Shown piece after piece: positions 6,751 through 15,778 of a stretch of DNA of 64,000 nt. Under the pieces are notes generated by a model. It saw only the letters and a list, made by a program, of their open reading frames with translations, was not told where the DNA came from and did no database searches. Numbering within the stretch: the stretch's first letter is position 1; each line of letters starts with the position of its first letter. The position numbers and the translations under genes were made by a program. The DNA comes from G965220205 sp965220205. Its GTDB lineage: Bacteria; Chloroflexota; Dehalococcoidia; Lucifugimonadales; Australimonadaceae. The stretch spans positions 1,736,001-1,800,000 of the forward strand of contig OZ244812.1 in the NCBI GenBank assembly GCA_965220205.1, given 5' to 3'.

Positions 6751-9216
6751 ATGGCAAGCAGATTCGAGAAGTTCTCAGAGCGCGCGCGCAGGGTGCTGTC
6801 ACTCGCACAAGAGGAAGCACAGCGCTTCAACCACAACTATATAGGGACGGAGCACATTCTGCTTGGCTTGGCCCGAGAGACCGACGGCGTGGCCGCGCGC
6901 GTGATGAGCAGCCTCGGCGTAGAGCTCTCGAAGGTCCGGTCGGCGGTGGAGTTCATCATCGGCAGGGGCGAGCGCCCCTCGCCGGGCGACATCGGGCTCA
7001 CGCCCCGCGCCAAGAAGGTGATCGAGCTTGCGGTGGACGAGGCGCGCCGGCTGAGCCATCACTACATCGGCACGGAGCACCTGCTCATCGGCATCATGCG
7101 GGAAGGGGAAGGCGTGGCCGCAGGCGTCCTCGAAAGCCTGGGCGTCTCCTTGGACAAGGTCCGCGCCGAGACGACGCGCATCCTGAACCAGAGCGTGTCG
7201 CAGGGGCACGGGCAGCGCCCGGGAAGCACGCGCACGCCTACGCTCGACCAGCTGGGCATCGACCTCACCGCGGCCTCCCGCGCGGGCAAACTCGACCCGG
7301 TCATCGGCCGGTCGAAGGAGATTGCCCGCGTGATTCAGATACTGAGCAGACGCACGAAGAACAACCCGGTGCTCATCGGCCCGCCCGGCGTGGGCAAGAC
7401 GGCAATCGTCGAGGCTCTGGCGCATCGCGTCGTCAGTGGGGGCGTCCCGGAGAACCTGGGCAACAAGCGCGTTGTCACTATGGACATGGGCGCGCTGGTC
7501 GCCGGAACGAAGTACCGCGGCGAGTTCGAGGAACGCCTCAAGAAGGTCATCGAAGAGATCAAGTCCGCCGGCAACTGTGTGCTGTTCATCGACGAGATGC
7601 ACACGATGGTTGGCGCGGGCGCCGCTGAGGGAGCGGTGGACGCCGCCAACATCCTCAAGCCGTCATTGGCGCGCGGCGAGCTGCAGTGCATCGGCGCGAC
7701 GACCCTCGACGACTACCGCAAGTACGTTGAGCGCGACCCGGCGCTCGAGCGCCGCTTCCAACCCGTCAACGTCGAGGAGCCGACCACCGAGGAGACGGTG
7801 GATATCCTCAAGGGCATCAAGAGCAAGTTCGAGGAGCACCACGGCGTTGCCATCGAGGACGACGCCTTGCAGGCGGCGGCCCACCTCGCCTCGCGGTTCA
7901 TCGCCGACCGCTGGCTGCCCGACAAGGCCATCGATCTGATGGACGAGGCGGGTTCGCGCGTGCGCATCCGCACGAGCGGCACTCCACTCTCCGTCAAGGA
8001 GTCGCAGAAGGTGCTGGAGACGGTCCGCCGCGAGAAGGACGAGGCCATCAATCAGTCGCAGTACGAGTACGCCGCGGAGCTCCGCGACCGCGAGCTGAAG
8101 CTCGCCGAAAAGCTCCAGGCGCTCCAGGCTGAGTGGCAAGCCTCAACGCCCGACGAGCAACCCGTCGTTACCCCTGAGGAGATTGCCGAAGTCGTCAGCA
8201 TGTGGACCGGCATCCCGGTGACCCGTATGGCGGTGGAGGAGACCGAGCGCCTGCTGCACATGGAGGAGAACATCCACCGGCGGATCGTCGGGCAGGAAGA
8301 GGCGATCGTCAAAATCTCCAAGGCGGTGCGGCGCGCTCGCGCGGGCCTCAAGGACCCGCGCCGCCCCATCGGCAGCTTCCTCTTCCTCGGGCCCACGGGC
8401 GTGGGCAAGACCGAGTTGGTCCGTGCTCTCGCCGAGTTCATGTTCGGCTCCGACGACATGATGATCCGGTTGGACATGTCCGAGTTCATGGAACGCCACA
8501 CGGTCGCACGTCTGGTCGGCGCGCCTCCCGGCTACGTCGGCTACGACGAGGGCGGACAGCTCACCGACGCGGTCCGCCGTCACGGCTACACGTGCATTCT
8601 GTTCGACGAGATCGAGAAGGCACACCCCGAGGTGTTCAACATCTTGCTGCAGATATTCGACGACGGTCACCTGACCGACGCGAAGGGCCGCAAGGTGGAC
8701 TTCCGCAACACCATCGTCGTGATGACCTCGAACATCGGGTCGGACCTAATCAAGCGCGAGACGGGCATCGGCTTCGCGGTCCAACACGATGACGACAAGG
8801 CAGCCGGGTACGCGTACGAAAAGATGAAGGGGAAGGTCGAGGATGAGGTCAAGCGCTTCTTCCGGCCTGAGTTCCTCAACCGCATCGACGGTCAAGTCGT
8901 GTTCCACTCGCTCTCGAAGGAGCACATCGTCAGCATCGTGGACCTGATGCTGAACGACGTGCGCAAGCCCATGCTGGAGAAGGGCCTCACCCTCGAGGTG
9001 ACCCTCGCCGCGAAGAACTGGCTCGGCGAGAAGGGCTACGACCCGAACTTCGGCGCCCGCCCGCTGCGCAGACTGATCGAGCAGGCCATCGAGGACCCGC
9101 TATCGGACGAAGTGCTCAGCGGCCGGTACAAGCCGGGCGACACCGTGATTGTCGATGTCAACGCCGACGACGGCGAGTTGCTCATCAGCCCGCAGGTCGA
9201 GGCAACCGCCACCTAA
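6751..9216 (+). CDS. clpC: ATP-dependent Clp protease ATPase subunit ClpC
   Basis: Hexameric AAA+ unfoldase that feeds proteins to ClpP. Order of parts: two Clp-N repeats (about 1-145), AAA1 with GPPGVGKT (210-217) and VLFIDE (277-282), a middle region with a UVR-type segment (about 425-460), AAA2 with GPTGVGKT (547-554), and a ClpB-type D2 small domain. The UVR segment and short middle domain mark ClpC rather than ClpB or ClpA. I chose ATG 6751 (MASRFEKFSERA), which is the family start; the in-frame ATG at 6667 would read through the end of the S1 gene. Length 821 aa is typical. A strong terminator follows. Confidence 0.96.
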   Translation: MASRFEKFSERARRVLSLAQEEAQRFNHNYIGTEHILLGLARETDGVAARVMSSLGVELSKVRSAVEFIIGRGERPSPGDIGLTPRAKKVIELAVDEARRLSHHYIGTEHLLIGIMREGEGVAAGVLESLGVSLDKVRAETTRILNQSVSQGHGQRPGSTRTPTLDQLGIDLTAASRAGKLDPVIGRSKEIARVIQILSRRTKNNPVLIGPPGVGKTAIVEALAHRVVSGGVPENLGNKRVVTMDMGALVAGTKYRGEFEERLKKVIEEIKSAGNCVLFIDEMHTMVGAGAAEGAVDAANILKPSLARGELQCIGATTLDDYRKYVERDPALERRFQPVNVEEPTTEETVDILKGIKSKFEEHHGVAIEDDALQAAAHLASRFIADRWLPDKAIDLMDEAGSRVRIRTSGTPLSVKESQKVLETVRREKDEAINQSQYEYAAELRDRELKLAEKLQALQAEWQASTPDEQPVVTPEEIAEVVSMWTGIPVTRMAVEETERLLHMEENIHRRIVGQEEAIVKISKAVRRARAGLKDPRRPIGSFLFLGPTGVGKTELVRALAEFMFGSDDMMIRLDMSEFMERHTVARLVGAPPGYVGYDEGGQLTDAVRRHGYTCILFDEIEKAHPEVFNILLQIFDDGHLTDAKGRKVDFRNTIVVMTSNIGSDLIKRETGIGFAVQHDDDKAAGYAYEKMKGKVEDEVKRFFRPEFLNRIDGQVVFHSLSKEHIVSIVDLMLNDVRKPMLEKGLTLEVTLAAKNWLGEKGYDPNFGARPLRRLIEQAIEDPLSDEVLSGRYKPGDTVIVDVNADDGELLISPQVEATAT

Positions 9217-9240
9217 GCAGCACGGACGCGGATTCAATGG

Positions 9241-9274
9241 GAGGGGGACGCACTGCGTCCCCCTCTTCTTTTCT
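9241..9274 (+). terminator. intrinsic terminator after clpC
   Basis: Perfect eleven-pair stem GAGGGGGACGC / GCGTCCCCCTC with loop ACT, followed by TTCTTTTCT. It could also serve the convergent gene at 9308-10528. Confidence 0.92.
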
Positions 9275-9307
9275 CCCGCGTGGAGCGCACGCCCCTGGGC
9301 CGCCGAC

Positions 9308-10528
9308 CTACCCCAGCGGGCCGAGGAACGTCTGGTCGGCGTAGGTGTCCGAGAGCGGGTCGAGCGTCTCGGGCCACTCGGCCGCCGCGACCCGCCGGGC
9401 CTCGTGGGGGCGCGGGACGCCCTGCCAGCCGAGTTGCTCCATGTAGTAGTAGAGCTGGACGGCGTGACCGTCGGGGTCCAACGCGTAGGCCGCGTAGTCG
9501 ATTCCCGGGTGCAGCTCCGGCGGCATGTCGATGAACTCCACGCCGTGTTCGCGCAGGAAGGCGACGCCGTTGCGCAGTTGCGCGTAGCTCCCCACCCGTA
9601 CGCCGAATGACGCCGACGTGCTCTTGTCGGTAAGGCCAAGCTCGTCGCGCGCGGACTTCGGGAACAGCCCGAGGCTGTGGTGCTCGGCGCCGACTCGCAG
9701 GAACGCGAAACGCTTGCCGGCATAGGCAACGTCCTCGGTGAGCGTGAAGCCAAGCTCGCGGGTGTAGAACTCGACCGAGGCGTCCACGTCGTCGACGAAG
9801 ATGTTGACGGGACCGATGTTCGTGATCTTGAACGGCCGCGGAAGCAGCACGCCCTCGACGTCGTAGACGAACGGCATGTCGTCGAGGTCGCGGAACCCGG
9901 ACTCAATGTCGATGCCCCGCTCCTTTGCCTCCTCGACCTCGGCCTCCTCCGACGGCTGTGGGAGCTCCGGCGCCTCGGCGAACCGCCGGTAGTGCATATC
10001 GCGCGGCTTGCTCCGGCCTCCCCAGCCGATCTGCTCCATGCCGTAGTAGAGCTCGACGGTGTGCCCGTCGGGGTCGGAGATATACGTGTGCCAGTTGCTG
10101 CCGGGCATATCGCGCCCGGAGCGGTTGACCCTGACGCCGCGCTCTCGGAAGAACTCGACGCCGTTCACCACCTCGGCCAGGGAGCCGGTCTGCCATGTGA
10201 TCTGGTTGATGTCGACGCCGGCGGGCCCTCCCCGGATGGCTTCCAGCGCCTCCCGGGGGAAGAGCACGAAGGAGTGGTGGTCGGTGTTGTAGTGGAAGAA
10301 CCCGCCCTTGCCGCTCGCGATCCCCTTCTCCTCGAGGACCTTTGCGCGCTCGGGGTTGGCGGCGAAATCGATGATGTCGGACTGCTTGAAGCCCAGCAGA
10401 CCCCGGTAGAAGTGGATGCACTCGTCCATCCGGTAGACGTTGTAGCCGAAGTGGCCGAGTCGCCGCAGCTTGAACGGCCTGGCCAAGCGGACCCCGCCGA
10501 CGCTGTAGATCTTTTCCTGCGTAGCCAT
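9308..10528 (-). CDS. two-domain VOC-fold protein (glyoxalase/extradiol dioxygenase family)
   Basis: A 406-aa protein with two vicinal-oxygen-chelate domains, about residues 20-170 and 230-375. Domain 1 shows a complete metal triad: His26 (GHFGYN), His84/85 (TDHHSFVLF) and Glu159 (HTVELYYGME). Domain 2 retains the middle His (EHHSLGLFP) but has no His at the first position and Gln in place of Glu (HAVQLYYYME). The arrangement resembles type I extradiol dioxygenases such as catechol 2,3-dioxygenase, but the active domain would be the N-terminal one. Substrate is unknown. ATG 10528 is preceded by GGGGAG. It is convergent with clpC. Confidence 0.8.
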   Translation of the reverse strand: MATQEKIYSVGGVRLARPFKLRRLGHFGYNVYRMDECIHFYRGLLGFKQSDIIDFAANPERAKVLEEKGIASGKGGFFHYNTDHHSFVLFPREALEAIRGGPAGVDINQITWQTGSLAEVVNGVEFFRERGVRVNRSGRDMPGSNWHTYISDPDGHTVELYYGMEQIGWGGRSKPRDMHYRRFAEAPELPQPSEEAEVEEAKERGIDIESGFRDLDDMPFVYDVEGVLLPRPFKITNIGPVNIFVDDVDASVEFYTRELGFTLTEDVAYAGKRFAFLRVGAEHHSLGLFPKSARDELGLTDKSTSASFGVRVGSYAQLRNGVAFLREHGVEFIDMPPELHPGIDYAAYALDPDGHAVQLYYYMEQLGWQGVPRPHEARRVAAAEWPETLDPLSDTYADQTFLGPLG

Positions 10529-10569
10529 AGCTGGACTCCCCTACTCCATATGCTTCATGCCACAAGCTT

Positions 10570-11328
10570 CTAAGCTTCCAGCGCAGTGATTCGTCGCTCG
10601 AGGTCCTGCACAGCGGCGTAGTCCTCGTCGAGCAGCTTGTAGCATCGCTCGACGTAGAACTGCGCGAGGCTTGCGCCCCGTTCGCTCATATCACGGGCGG
10701 CCCGGCGCACCCTATCCGTCCAGTAGCGCGTGGGCAACAGGCGCTCCAACGCCTCCAGCGACGCCTCGCTCTCGCTGACCAGCGCAGTGTCGCCCCGCTC
10801 CTGTGCGAAACGGAGCGTGCCAACGAGCTTCGATAGCTCGCCAAGGCGGTCGCGCTCGGTCAGCAGCTCGTACAACATGCGCTGGACATCGACCGACGCA
10901 TCGGCGGCGATGGCGGCGGGCTCCGGAGCGTGGGCGGGCACGCTGTCGCGGTGGCGCTCGTAGAGCCGGTTGTACTCCTGCACGGCCTCGGCCGCCTCGT
11001 GCATCGCCGCGGCGATGTCGCCGAGCGTGACGTTGCCGCCCATCACCAGGTCGTCGCCTCGGAGCCGGGCGAGCGCCTCCAGGTACGGCAATCCGTCGAC
11101 CTGCTCAGGGGCCGGGGGCGCCGCAAAGCTGCCCATGCCGGCGCCAAGCGCCTCGCCGGCCATTCCGCCCAGCTGGGACGCGAGCAACGGCGGCAGGTAC
11201 TTGCCCATGTCCATGGGGACCGGGAGCACGACCGCGTAGGTGGCGAGCACGTCCGGGCCGGAGCGGAAGTAGACGATGGCATGGCCGAGCGGCCTGTCCG
11301 GATCGCCGATGTCGAAAGTGAGCGTCAT
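10570..11328 (-). CDS. conserved-looking protein of unknown function
   Basis: A 252-aa protein without a family I can name. The N-terminal part (about 1-95) is hydrophobic and beta-like without a clear membrane segment. The rest is alpha-helical and charged (about 110-252), with a heptad-like character in LLTERDRLGELSKLV and AAVQDLERRITALEA, so a coiled coil is possible. I took ATG 11328 because GGGGAGG lies 8 nt upstream. A TATAAT box lies a further few bases up, so the gene has its own promoter. It is divergent from the ABC transporter genes and ends 42 nt before the VOC gene. Confidence 0.7.
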   Translation of the reverse strand: MTLTFDIGDPDRPLGHAIVYFRSGPDVLATYAVVLPVPMDMGKYLPPLLASQLGGMAGEALGAGMGSFAAPPAPEQVDGLPYLEALARLRGDDLVMGGNVTLGDIAAAMHEAAEAVQEYNRLYERHRDSVPAHAPEPAAIAADASVDVQRMLYELLTERDRLGELSKLVGTLRFAQERGDTALVSESEASLEALERLLPTRYWTDRVRRAARDMSERGASLAQFYVERCYKLLDEDYAAVQDLERRITALEA

Positions 11329-11468
11329 GTGCCGCGCCTCCCCGCACATTATAGGCCCGCCAACGACACGCTTTCCCCTTGGCTCCGGCACCCGCGCTCT
11401 GGCACGATTACCGTCCGGCCACCGGCTCGCGCCGAGCCTGCAACCCCCGCCAAGCAAGACGGAAACTC

Positions 11469-12377
11469 GTGAACAGCTACGTCATCAAGACCAGTGGCCT
11501 GACCAAGCGCTTCGGCCGGATCCTAGCCGTAGACGATCTTTCCATCCAGGTGCCCCGCGGCCACGTCTTCGGGTTGCTGGGCCCCAACGGCTCCGGCAAG
11601 ACCACCACCATGAATATGTTGCTGGGCCTGATCAAGCCCACCGCCGGGAAGTTCAGTCTGTTCGGCTCCTCCGAGAGGAGCGACAAGACGCTGCGCCGCG
11701 TTGGCGCCATCATCGAAAGCCCCACCTTCTATCCCTACCTCACCGGCCGTCAGAACCTCGCCTACTTCCAGGGCGTCCTGGGCAGAGGCAGCCCCAGAGA
11801 GCTCGACAGCCTGCTCGAGCAGGTGGGGCTGGCAGGGCGGGGCGACCACCGCTATCAGACCTACTCCCTCGGAATGAAGCAGCGCTTGGGGCTGGCCTAC
11901 ACCCTCCTGGGAGACCCGGAACTGCTCTTCCTGGACGAGCCCACGAACGGCATGGATCCCGCGGGCGTGGCGGAGATTCGGGAGATGATCCGCAGCCTGG
12001 CGACCGGCGGGCGCACGGTGCTCCTCTCGAGCCACCTCCTCAACGAGGTCGAGCAGGTGTGCGATAGCTTGGCCATCCTTTCCAAGGGACGCCTCATCGC
12101 CCAGGGGAACATCAAGGATCTCTTACAGACCGAAGGCCAGATCCGCCTGCGCACGACCGACAACGACGAAGCCTTCGAAATCCTATCTGACCTCGCTTGG
12201 GTGCAAGGCGTGAAGACGCAGGGCGGGTCGCTCGTGGCCATGGCCCCTGTAGAGCGCTCCTGGGAACTGACCGCCGTGTTGAGCCAGTCTCGGGTGTACG
12301 TCACCGAGATGAGGCCCATCACGCTGTCTCTGGAGGACTACTTCATGGAGGTCACCGGCGAGGAAGGGTCCGCATGA
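11469..12377 (+). CDS. ABC transporter ATP-binding protein (ABC-2 type exporter)
   Basis: ATPase subunit of an export or immunity-type ABC system. Walker A GPNGSGKTT (38-46), a Q-loop region, signature YSLGMKQRLGLA, Walker B LLFLDEP and the H-loop SSHLL are all present. About 80 C-terminal residues follow the nucleotide-binding domain, as in the CcmA/DrrA/BcrA group. GTG 11469 was chosen because homology begins directly there; the Shine-Dalgarno is weak (GGAA). The ATG of the permease overlaps the stop codon (ATGA), so the two are cotranslated. The exported substrate cannot be told from the sequence. Confidence 0.92.
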   Translation: MNSYVIKTSGLTKRFGRILAVDDLSIQVPRGHVFGLLGPNGSGKTTTMNMLLGLIKPTAGKFSLFGSSERSDKTLRRVGAIIESPTFYPYLTGRQNLAYFQGVLGRGSPRELDSLLEQVGLAGRGDHRYQTYSLGMKQRLGLAYTLLGDPELLFLDEPTNGMDPAGVAEIREMIRSLATGGRTVLLSSHLLNEVEQVCDSLAILSKGRLIAQGNIKDLLQTEGQIRLRTTDNDEAFEILSDLAWVQGVKTQGGSLVAMAPVERSWELTAVLSQSRVYVTEMRPITLSLEDYFMEVTGEEGSA

Positions 12378-13420
12378 GCCAGATCCTCCACGTCCTCCGT
12401 CTCACTCGATGGGAGTTGTTCAAGCTCCGGCGCCGGCGGCTGCCGTGGGTGCTGCTGGGCATTGCCCTCGCCATCTCCCAACTCTTCCTGTGGGGCGCCT
12501 ATTTCACCTACCACAATTCCGCCATCCGCAGCGTCTTGGTCAACCCGACCAGCACGACTTTCTCCAGCACCGCTATGGTGGACGGCCAAGAAGTGCCCGT
12601 ATCCGTTGAAGTGACGTGTTTCAACGCTTTCGACGACGACCTGCCCCCGGAGGCGGCGGCGCTCTCCGAGCGAGAGCAAATGGCTGTCCGGGAGGCCATG
12701 GAAGAGCTGCAGGAGCAATGCGGCAACCCTGAAGACATCGAGTTCGTCTCCGATACGGAATCTTGGCGGTCCGGCTTTACGCTGCCCGCCAGCCTGGCCG
12801 ACGAGAACGGCGATGGGCTCCCGTTCTTCATCATGCTCGTCATGGTTTTGGCTGCCTCCGCCATGGGCGCCGAGTACGCCTGGGGGACCCTGCGAACGAC
12901 GATAACCAAGGGTTCGGGACGCTGGCAGCTCATCACGGCCAAGTTTCTGACTATGCTGCTGGCCAGCGCAGGCGCGCTCGTAGCGTTGGGCGCGGTCACC
13001 GCCGCCGCCAGCCTCCTGGCGCACGTCATCCCGCCATCGGAGGAGGGCGGCGTCGCCGACGCGGGAGAGTGGTTGCCGGTGGCCACGACCCTTGCCAAGA
13101 CGCTCTACGGATTGGCGCCCTTCATCGCCTTGGCGACATTCCTAGCGGTGTTCAGCTCATCGACAGCCGTCGGCGTCGCAGTCGGCTTGGGCTACTACTT
13201 CGGCGAGCTCATCCTGAGGGGCATTCTCGGCGGCTTCTTCGACTGGTTCCGGCACGTCTCCCCGTACCTGCTGGGGGAGGCCTCGGGCGACTGGGCAGGC
13301 CAAGGCTTCAGCGACGGCGTTCGCCCCTTCCTCGTGGTGCTGGCCTACGTGGTCGTGTTGGTAGCCGCCACGGTCTACATCTTCCAGAAGCGAGACATCG
13401 GCGGCGCGAAGGGCTCCTAG
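12374..13420 (+). CDS. ABC-2 type transporter permease
   Basis: Membrane partner of the preceding ATPase, 348 aa. One N-terminal membrane segment (about 20-42) is followed by a large extracytoplasmic part of about 110 residues that is acidic and has two Cys. Five more hydrophobic segments follow, among them FFIMLVMVLAASAMGAEYAW, FLTMLLASAGALVALGAV, PFIALATFLAVF, and a last one before the Lys-rich end. ATG 12374 overlaps the ATPase stop codon. The large exoplasmic loop is typical of ABC-2 permeases of the NosY/NatB type. The Mrp operon starts about 160 nt later with its own promoter. Confidence 0.85.
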   Translation: MSQILHVLRLTRWELFKLRRRRLPWVLLGIALAISQLFLWGAYFTYHNSAIRSVLVNPTSTTFSSTAMVDGQEVPVSVEVTCFNAFDDDLPPEAAALSEREQMAVREAMEELQEQCGNPEDIEFVSDTESWRSGFTLPASLADENGDGLPFFIMLVMVLAASAMGAEYAWGTLRTTITKGSGRWQLITAKFLTMLLASAGALVALGAVTAAASLLAHVIPPSEEGGVADAGEWLPVATTLAKTLYGLAPFIALATFLAVFSSSTAVGVAVGLGYYFGELILRGILGGFFDWFRHVSPYLLGEASGDWAGQGFSDGVRPFLVVLAYVVVLVAATVYIFQKRDIGGAKGS

Positions 13421-13457
13421 CGCCGGGCGGCGGGACGGCGACAGGGCGCCGCGCTCC

Positions 13458-13486
13458 TTGACACGCCATACCCTGCCGCGTACTCT
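13458..13486 (+). promoter_or_regulatory. putative promoter of the Mrp/Mbh-type operon
   Basis: TTGACA (13458-13463), 17-bp spacer, TACTCT (13481-13486). The first operon gene starts at 13580, leaving a leader of roughly 85 nt. Confidence 0.6.
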
Positions 13487-13579
13487 GGCCCGCGAGCCCG
13501 CCTCTGGGGGCGGCCTCATGGTTGTGAGGCCGTCGAGCGTATGGGCGGCGAGGCTCAGCCCCTTCGCGACGGATCGGGA

Positions 13580-14191
13580 ATGAGCGGGAACCTCCGCCCG
13601 GCACACACCCACTACCCGGCATGGAAGCACACGGCCCGGCGCGCGGCGCAATGGTCGCTGCTGTTTGGCCTGTGGGTCGCTCTCTCCGGTCAGACGGGCG
13701 TCGAATTCCTCGTGATCGGCGCGGTCGCAGCGGCCGCTGCGATTGGGTTCTCTGAGCTCTTGTTCCGTGGGTCGCACGAGGGCCTGTTCGCGCCATCGCC
13801 AGCGCGGGTCTCGTGGTACGCGCGCACGACGCTGCGCTTCTTCCTGTACCTCCCCTGGCTGGCGTACCAGATCGTCGTCTCGAACATCCATGTCGCGTAC
13901 CTCGTCCTGCACCCGCGCCTCCCCATCGATCCATCGCTTGTCGAGTTCGACACGACACTGCGGTCGGAGGCCGGGCAGGTGGCGCTGGCACAGTCGATCA
14001 CGCTTACGCCGGGCACGGTGACGGTCGACGCGTCCAACGGCAGGTTCCTGGTCCACTGCCTCTCCCGCCGGTCCCGCGCGGGGCTCGCCGAGGGCACGTT
14101 GCAGCGCAGGATCGCCGGCGTGTTCGATGAGCAGCGGGCGCCGCGGATCGAGCTCACCGACATCGAGCGTCCCGGCCAAGTGCCGCTGTGA
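13580..14191 (+). CDS. mrpE: Na+/H+ antiporter subunit E (MrpE/MnhE-type)
   Basis: First gene of an eleven-gene antiporter operon. The product has two N-terminal hydrophobic segments (QWSLLFGLWVALSGQT and EFLVIGAVAAAAAIGFSEL), then FFLYLPWLAYQIVVSNIHVAYLVLHPRLPIDPSLVEFDT. This is followed by LTPGTVTVD, the conserved MrpE core. MrpE and the Mbh subunit MbhA are homologous; it is a small membrane subunit needed for assembly. I used ATG 13580; an ATG at 13541 is in frame but has no ribosome-binding site. The stop overlaps the mrpF start (GTGA). Confidence 0.9.
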   Translation: MSGNLRPAHTHYPAWKHTARRAAQWSLLFGLWVALSGQTGVEFLVIGAVAAAAAIGFSELLFRGSHEGLFAPSPARVSWYARTTLRFFLYLPWLAYQIVVSNIHVAYLVLHPRLPIDPSLVEFDTTLRSEAGQVALAQSITLTPGTVTVDASNGRFLVHCLSRRSRAGLAEGTLQRRIAGVFDEQRAPRIELTDIERPGQVPL

Positions 14192-14478
14192 GCGAGCTCG
14201 TGGCGGCGGCGAGCCTGGTGACCGCTTTCAGCGCGATCATGTTCCTGCGGGTCGTGCGTGGCCCCACGGTGTTCGACCGTCTCCTCGCCGCCGGGGCCAT
14301 CGGCACGAACACGATCGCGTTTCTCGCGATCGCCGGTTTCATCTTCGAGCGTCCCGATATGTTCGTAGACCTCGCCTTGAGCTACGCCCTACTGAACTTC
14401 ATCGGCACGGTCGCCGCAGCCAAATATCTCGAGCGGCGCGGGCCTGACGACGCTTCCGCCGACGGCGAAACGTCGTGA
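14188..14478 (+). CDS. mrpF: Na+/H+ antiporter subunit F (MrpF/MnhF-type)
   Basis: A 96-aa protein with three membrane helices, typical of MrpF. The conserved core RVVRGPTVFDRLLAAGAIG is present, followed by FVDLALSYALLNFIGTVA. GTG start at 14188 overlaps the mrpE stop; the mrpG start overlaps its own stop. It is a small subunit of the antiporter membrane arm. Confidence 0.92.
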   Translation: MSELVAAASLVTAFSAIMFLRVVRGPTVFDRLLAAGAIGTNTIAFLAIAGFIFERPDMFVDLALSYALLNFIGTVAAAKYLERRGPDDASADGETS

Positions 14479-14801
14479 GCATCGTCGCGCTAACGCTGCT
14501 AGCGGCGGGGCTTTTCCTGATGGGCGTCACTGCCTTGGGCATGCTGCGGCTGCCCGACTTCTTCAGTCGCGTCCACGCCGTCTCGAAGGTCGAGACGCTC
14601 GGAATCGCCCTGGTGTTGCTGTCGCTCATGGCGCACAACGGCGCGAGCCTGACAAGCCTAAAGCTTGCGCTGATCGTGCTGTTCGTAGGCATCGCGAACC
14701 CCGTTGGCGCGCATGTGTTGACCAGGGCGGCTGTGCGCACCGGGCTGATGCCGTGGCGACAGTCCGGGTCGGGCGACCGCGCCCGGGCGGAGGAGGCATA
14801 G
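14475..14801 (+). CDS. mrpG: Na+/H+ antiporter subunit G (MrpG/MnhG-type)
   Basis: A 108-aa, three-helix subunit. Diagnostic are GMLRLPDFFSRVHAVSKVET and LKLALIVLFVGIANPVGAHVLTRAA. GTG at 14475 overlaps the mrpF stop (GTGA). Its TAG stop shares one base with the GTG of the next gene. Confidence 0.93.
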   Translation: MSIVALTLLAAGLFLMGVTALGMLRLPDFFSRVHAVSKVETLGIALVLLSLMAHNGASLTSLKLALIVLFVGIANPVGAHVLTRAAVRTGLMPWRQSGSGDRARAEEA

Positions 14802-15046
14802 TGGTCTGGGGCATCGAACTCGCGCTGTACGCATTCCTCGTCGTCGTGGCGGTGTTGGCATTGGAGATCCGCGACATGTTGGCGGCGGTCGCAGCGCTGA
14901 CGGTCTACAGCTTTCTCGCGGCCGCCCTGCTGGCCATCATGGGCGCGGTCGACGTCGCGCTGACGGAGGCGGCGCTCGGCGCCGGCATCACCGGCGTCCT
15001 GTTCATCGGCGGCATCAGCCTGATAGGCCGGAGGTCGGTCGATTGA
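14801..15046 (+). CDS. antiporter subunit, DUF4040 / MbhD-like
   Basis: An 81-aa protein with three membrane helices that corresponds to the first part of the C-terminal extension of long MrpA, encoded separately as MbhD in archaeal hydrogenases. The typical line ALTEAALGAGITGVLFI is present. GTG 14801 is preceded by GGAGGAGG at short distance and shares a base with the mrpG stop. In canonical Mrp operons this domain is fused to MrpA; here it is free-standing. Confidence 0.82.
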   Translation: MVWGIELALYAFLVVVAVLALEIRDMLAAVAALTVYSFLAAALLAIMGAVDVALTEAALGAGITGVLFIGGISLIGRRSVD

Positions 15047-15339
15047 GGTTGCTCGGCCTGGCCCTCGCTGTGGTAGTCGTCGCCCTGTTCGGCTACGTCT
15101 CGGCCGACCTGCCCGACCGCGGCGCCGTCGACGCGCCGGCGAACGTGCACCTAGCGCCGGAGTTCGTCGAGCTCACCGAGGACCACGACGTGGTCGGCAT
15201 CCCCAACTTGGTCACGGCGGTCCTCGCTGATTTCCGGAGCTATGACACCCTCGGGGAGACGGTGGTCGTCTTCACGGGCGGCCTCGCTGTGCTGCTGGTG
15301 CTCACACGAAGAAGGGGGCGCGATGACGGAACGTCATGA
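15043..15339 (+). CDS. antiporter subunit, MbhE-like
   Basis: A 98-aa protein with an N-terminal helix, an exoplasmic loop and a C-terminal helix. The segment IPNLVTAVLADFRSYDTLGETVVVFTGGLAVLLVL is the conserved end of long MrpA / MbhE (quoted here in parts: NLVTAVLADFRSYDTLGE). It starts with TTG 15043, overlapping the previous stop, and its end overlaps mrpB by 17 nt. Confidence 0.82.
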   Translation: MRLLGLALAVVVVALFGYVSADLPDRGAVDAPANVHLAPEFVELTEDHDVVGIPNLVTAVLADFRSYDTLGETVVVFTGGLAVLLVLTRRRGRDDGTS

Positions 15340-15778
15340 CAGTGTGATCCTGCACTTCATCGTGCGCTCGTTCATGGTCCCGTTCATCTTCGTGTTCGGC
15401 GCCTACGTGCTGGTCCATGGCGAAGCGAGCCCGGGCGGCGGGTTCCAGGCGGGGGCCATCGTGGCAGCCGCTGCTATCCTCGCGCGGCTGACGCTGGGCG
15501 CCGAGCACTCGGCGGGCCGCCTCACCACGGGCATGCTGACGTGGGCGGCGAGCGTCGGTCTCGCCCTCTACGCGCTCACCGGGGTAGTCCCGCTCTTCTT
15601 CGGCGAGAACTACCTCGACTACAGCGCGCTGCCGCTGGAGTGGTTCAACAGCGTCGCCAGCCACGCGCGGACCAACCGGGCGATGGGCATCTTCATCGTC
15701 GAGTTCGGGGTGTTCATCGTCGTGTTCAGCACCATGGTCCTCATCTACGACTACCTGACGCGGGCGCACGATGATTGA
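15323..15778 (+). CDS. mrpB: Na+/H+ antiporter subunit B (MrpB/MnhB-type)
   Basis: A 151-aa, four-helix subunit with the invariant loop GEASPGGGFQAGAIVAAA between helices 1 and 2. ATG 15323 has GGGGGCG upstream and lies inside the end of the previous gene. MrpB corresponds to MbhF. The downstream mrpC start overlaps its end by 8 nt. Confidence 0.92.
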   Translation: MTERHDSVILHFIVRSFMVPFIFVFGAYVLVHGEASPGGGFQAGAIVAAAAILARLTLGAEHSAGRLTTGMLTWAASVGLALYALTGVVPLFFGENYLDYSALPLEWFNSVASHARTNRAMGIFIVEFGVFIVVFSTMVLIYDYLTRAHDD

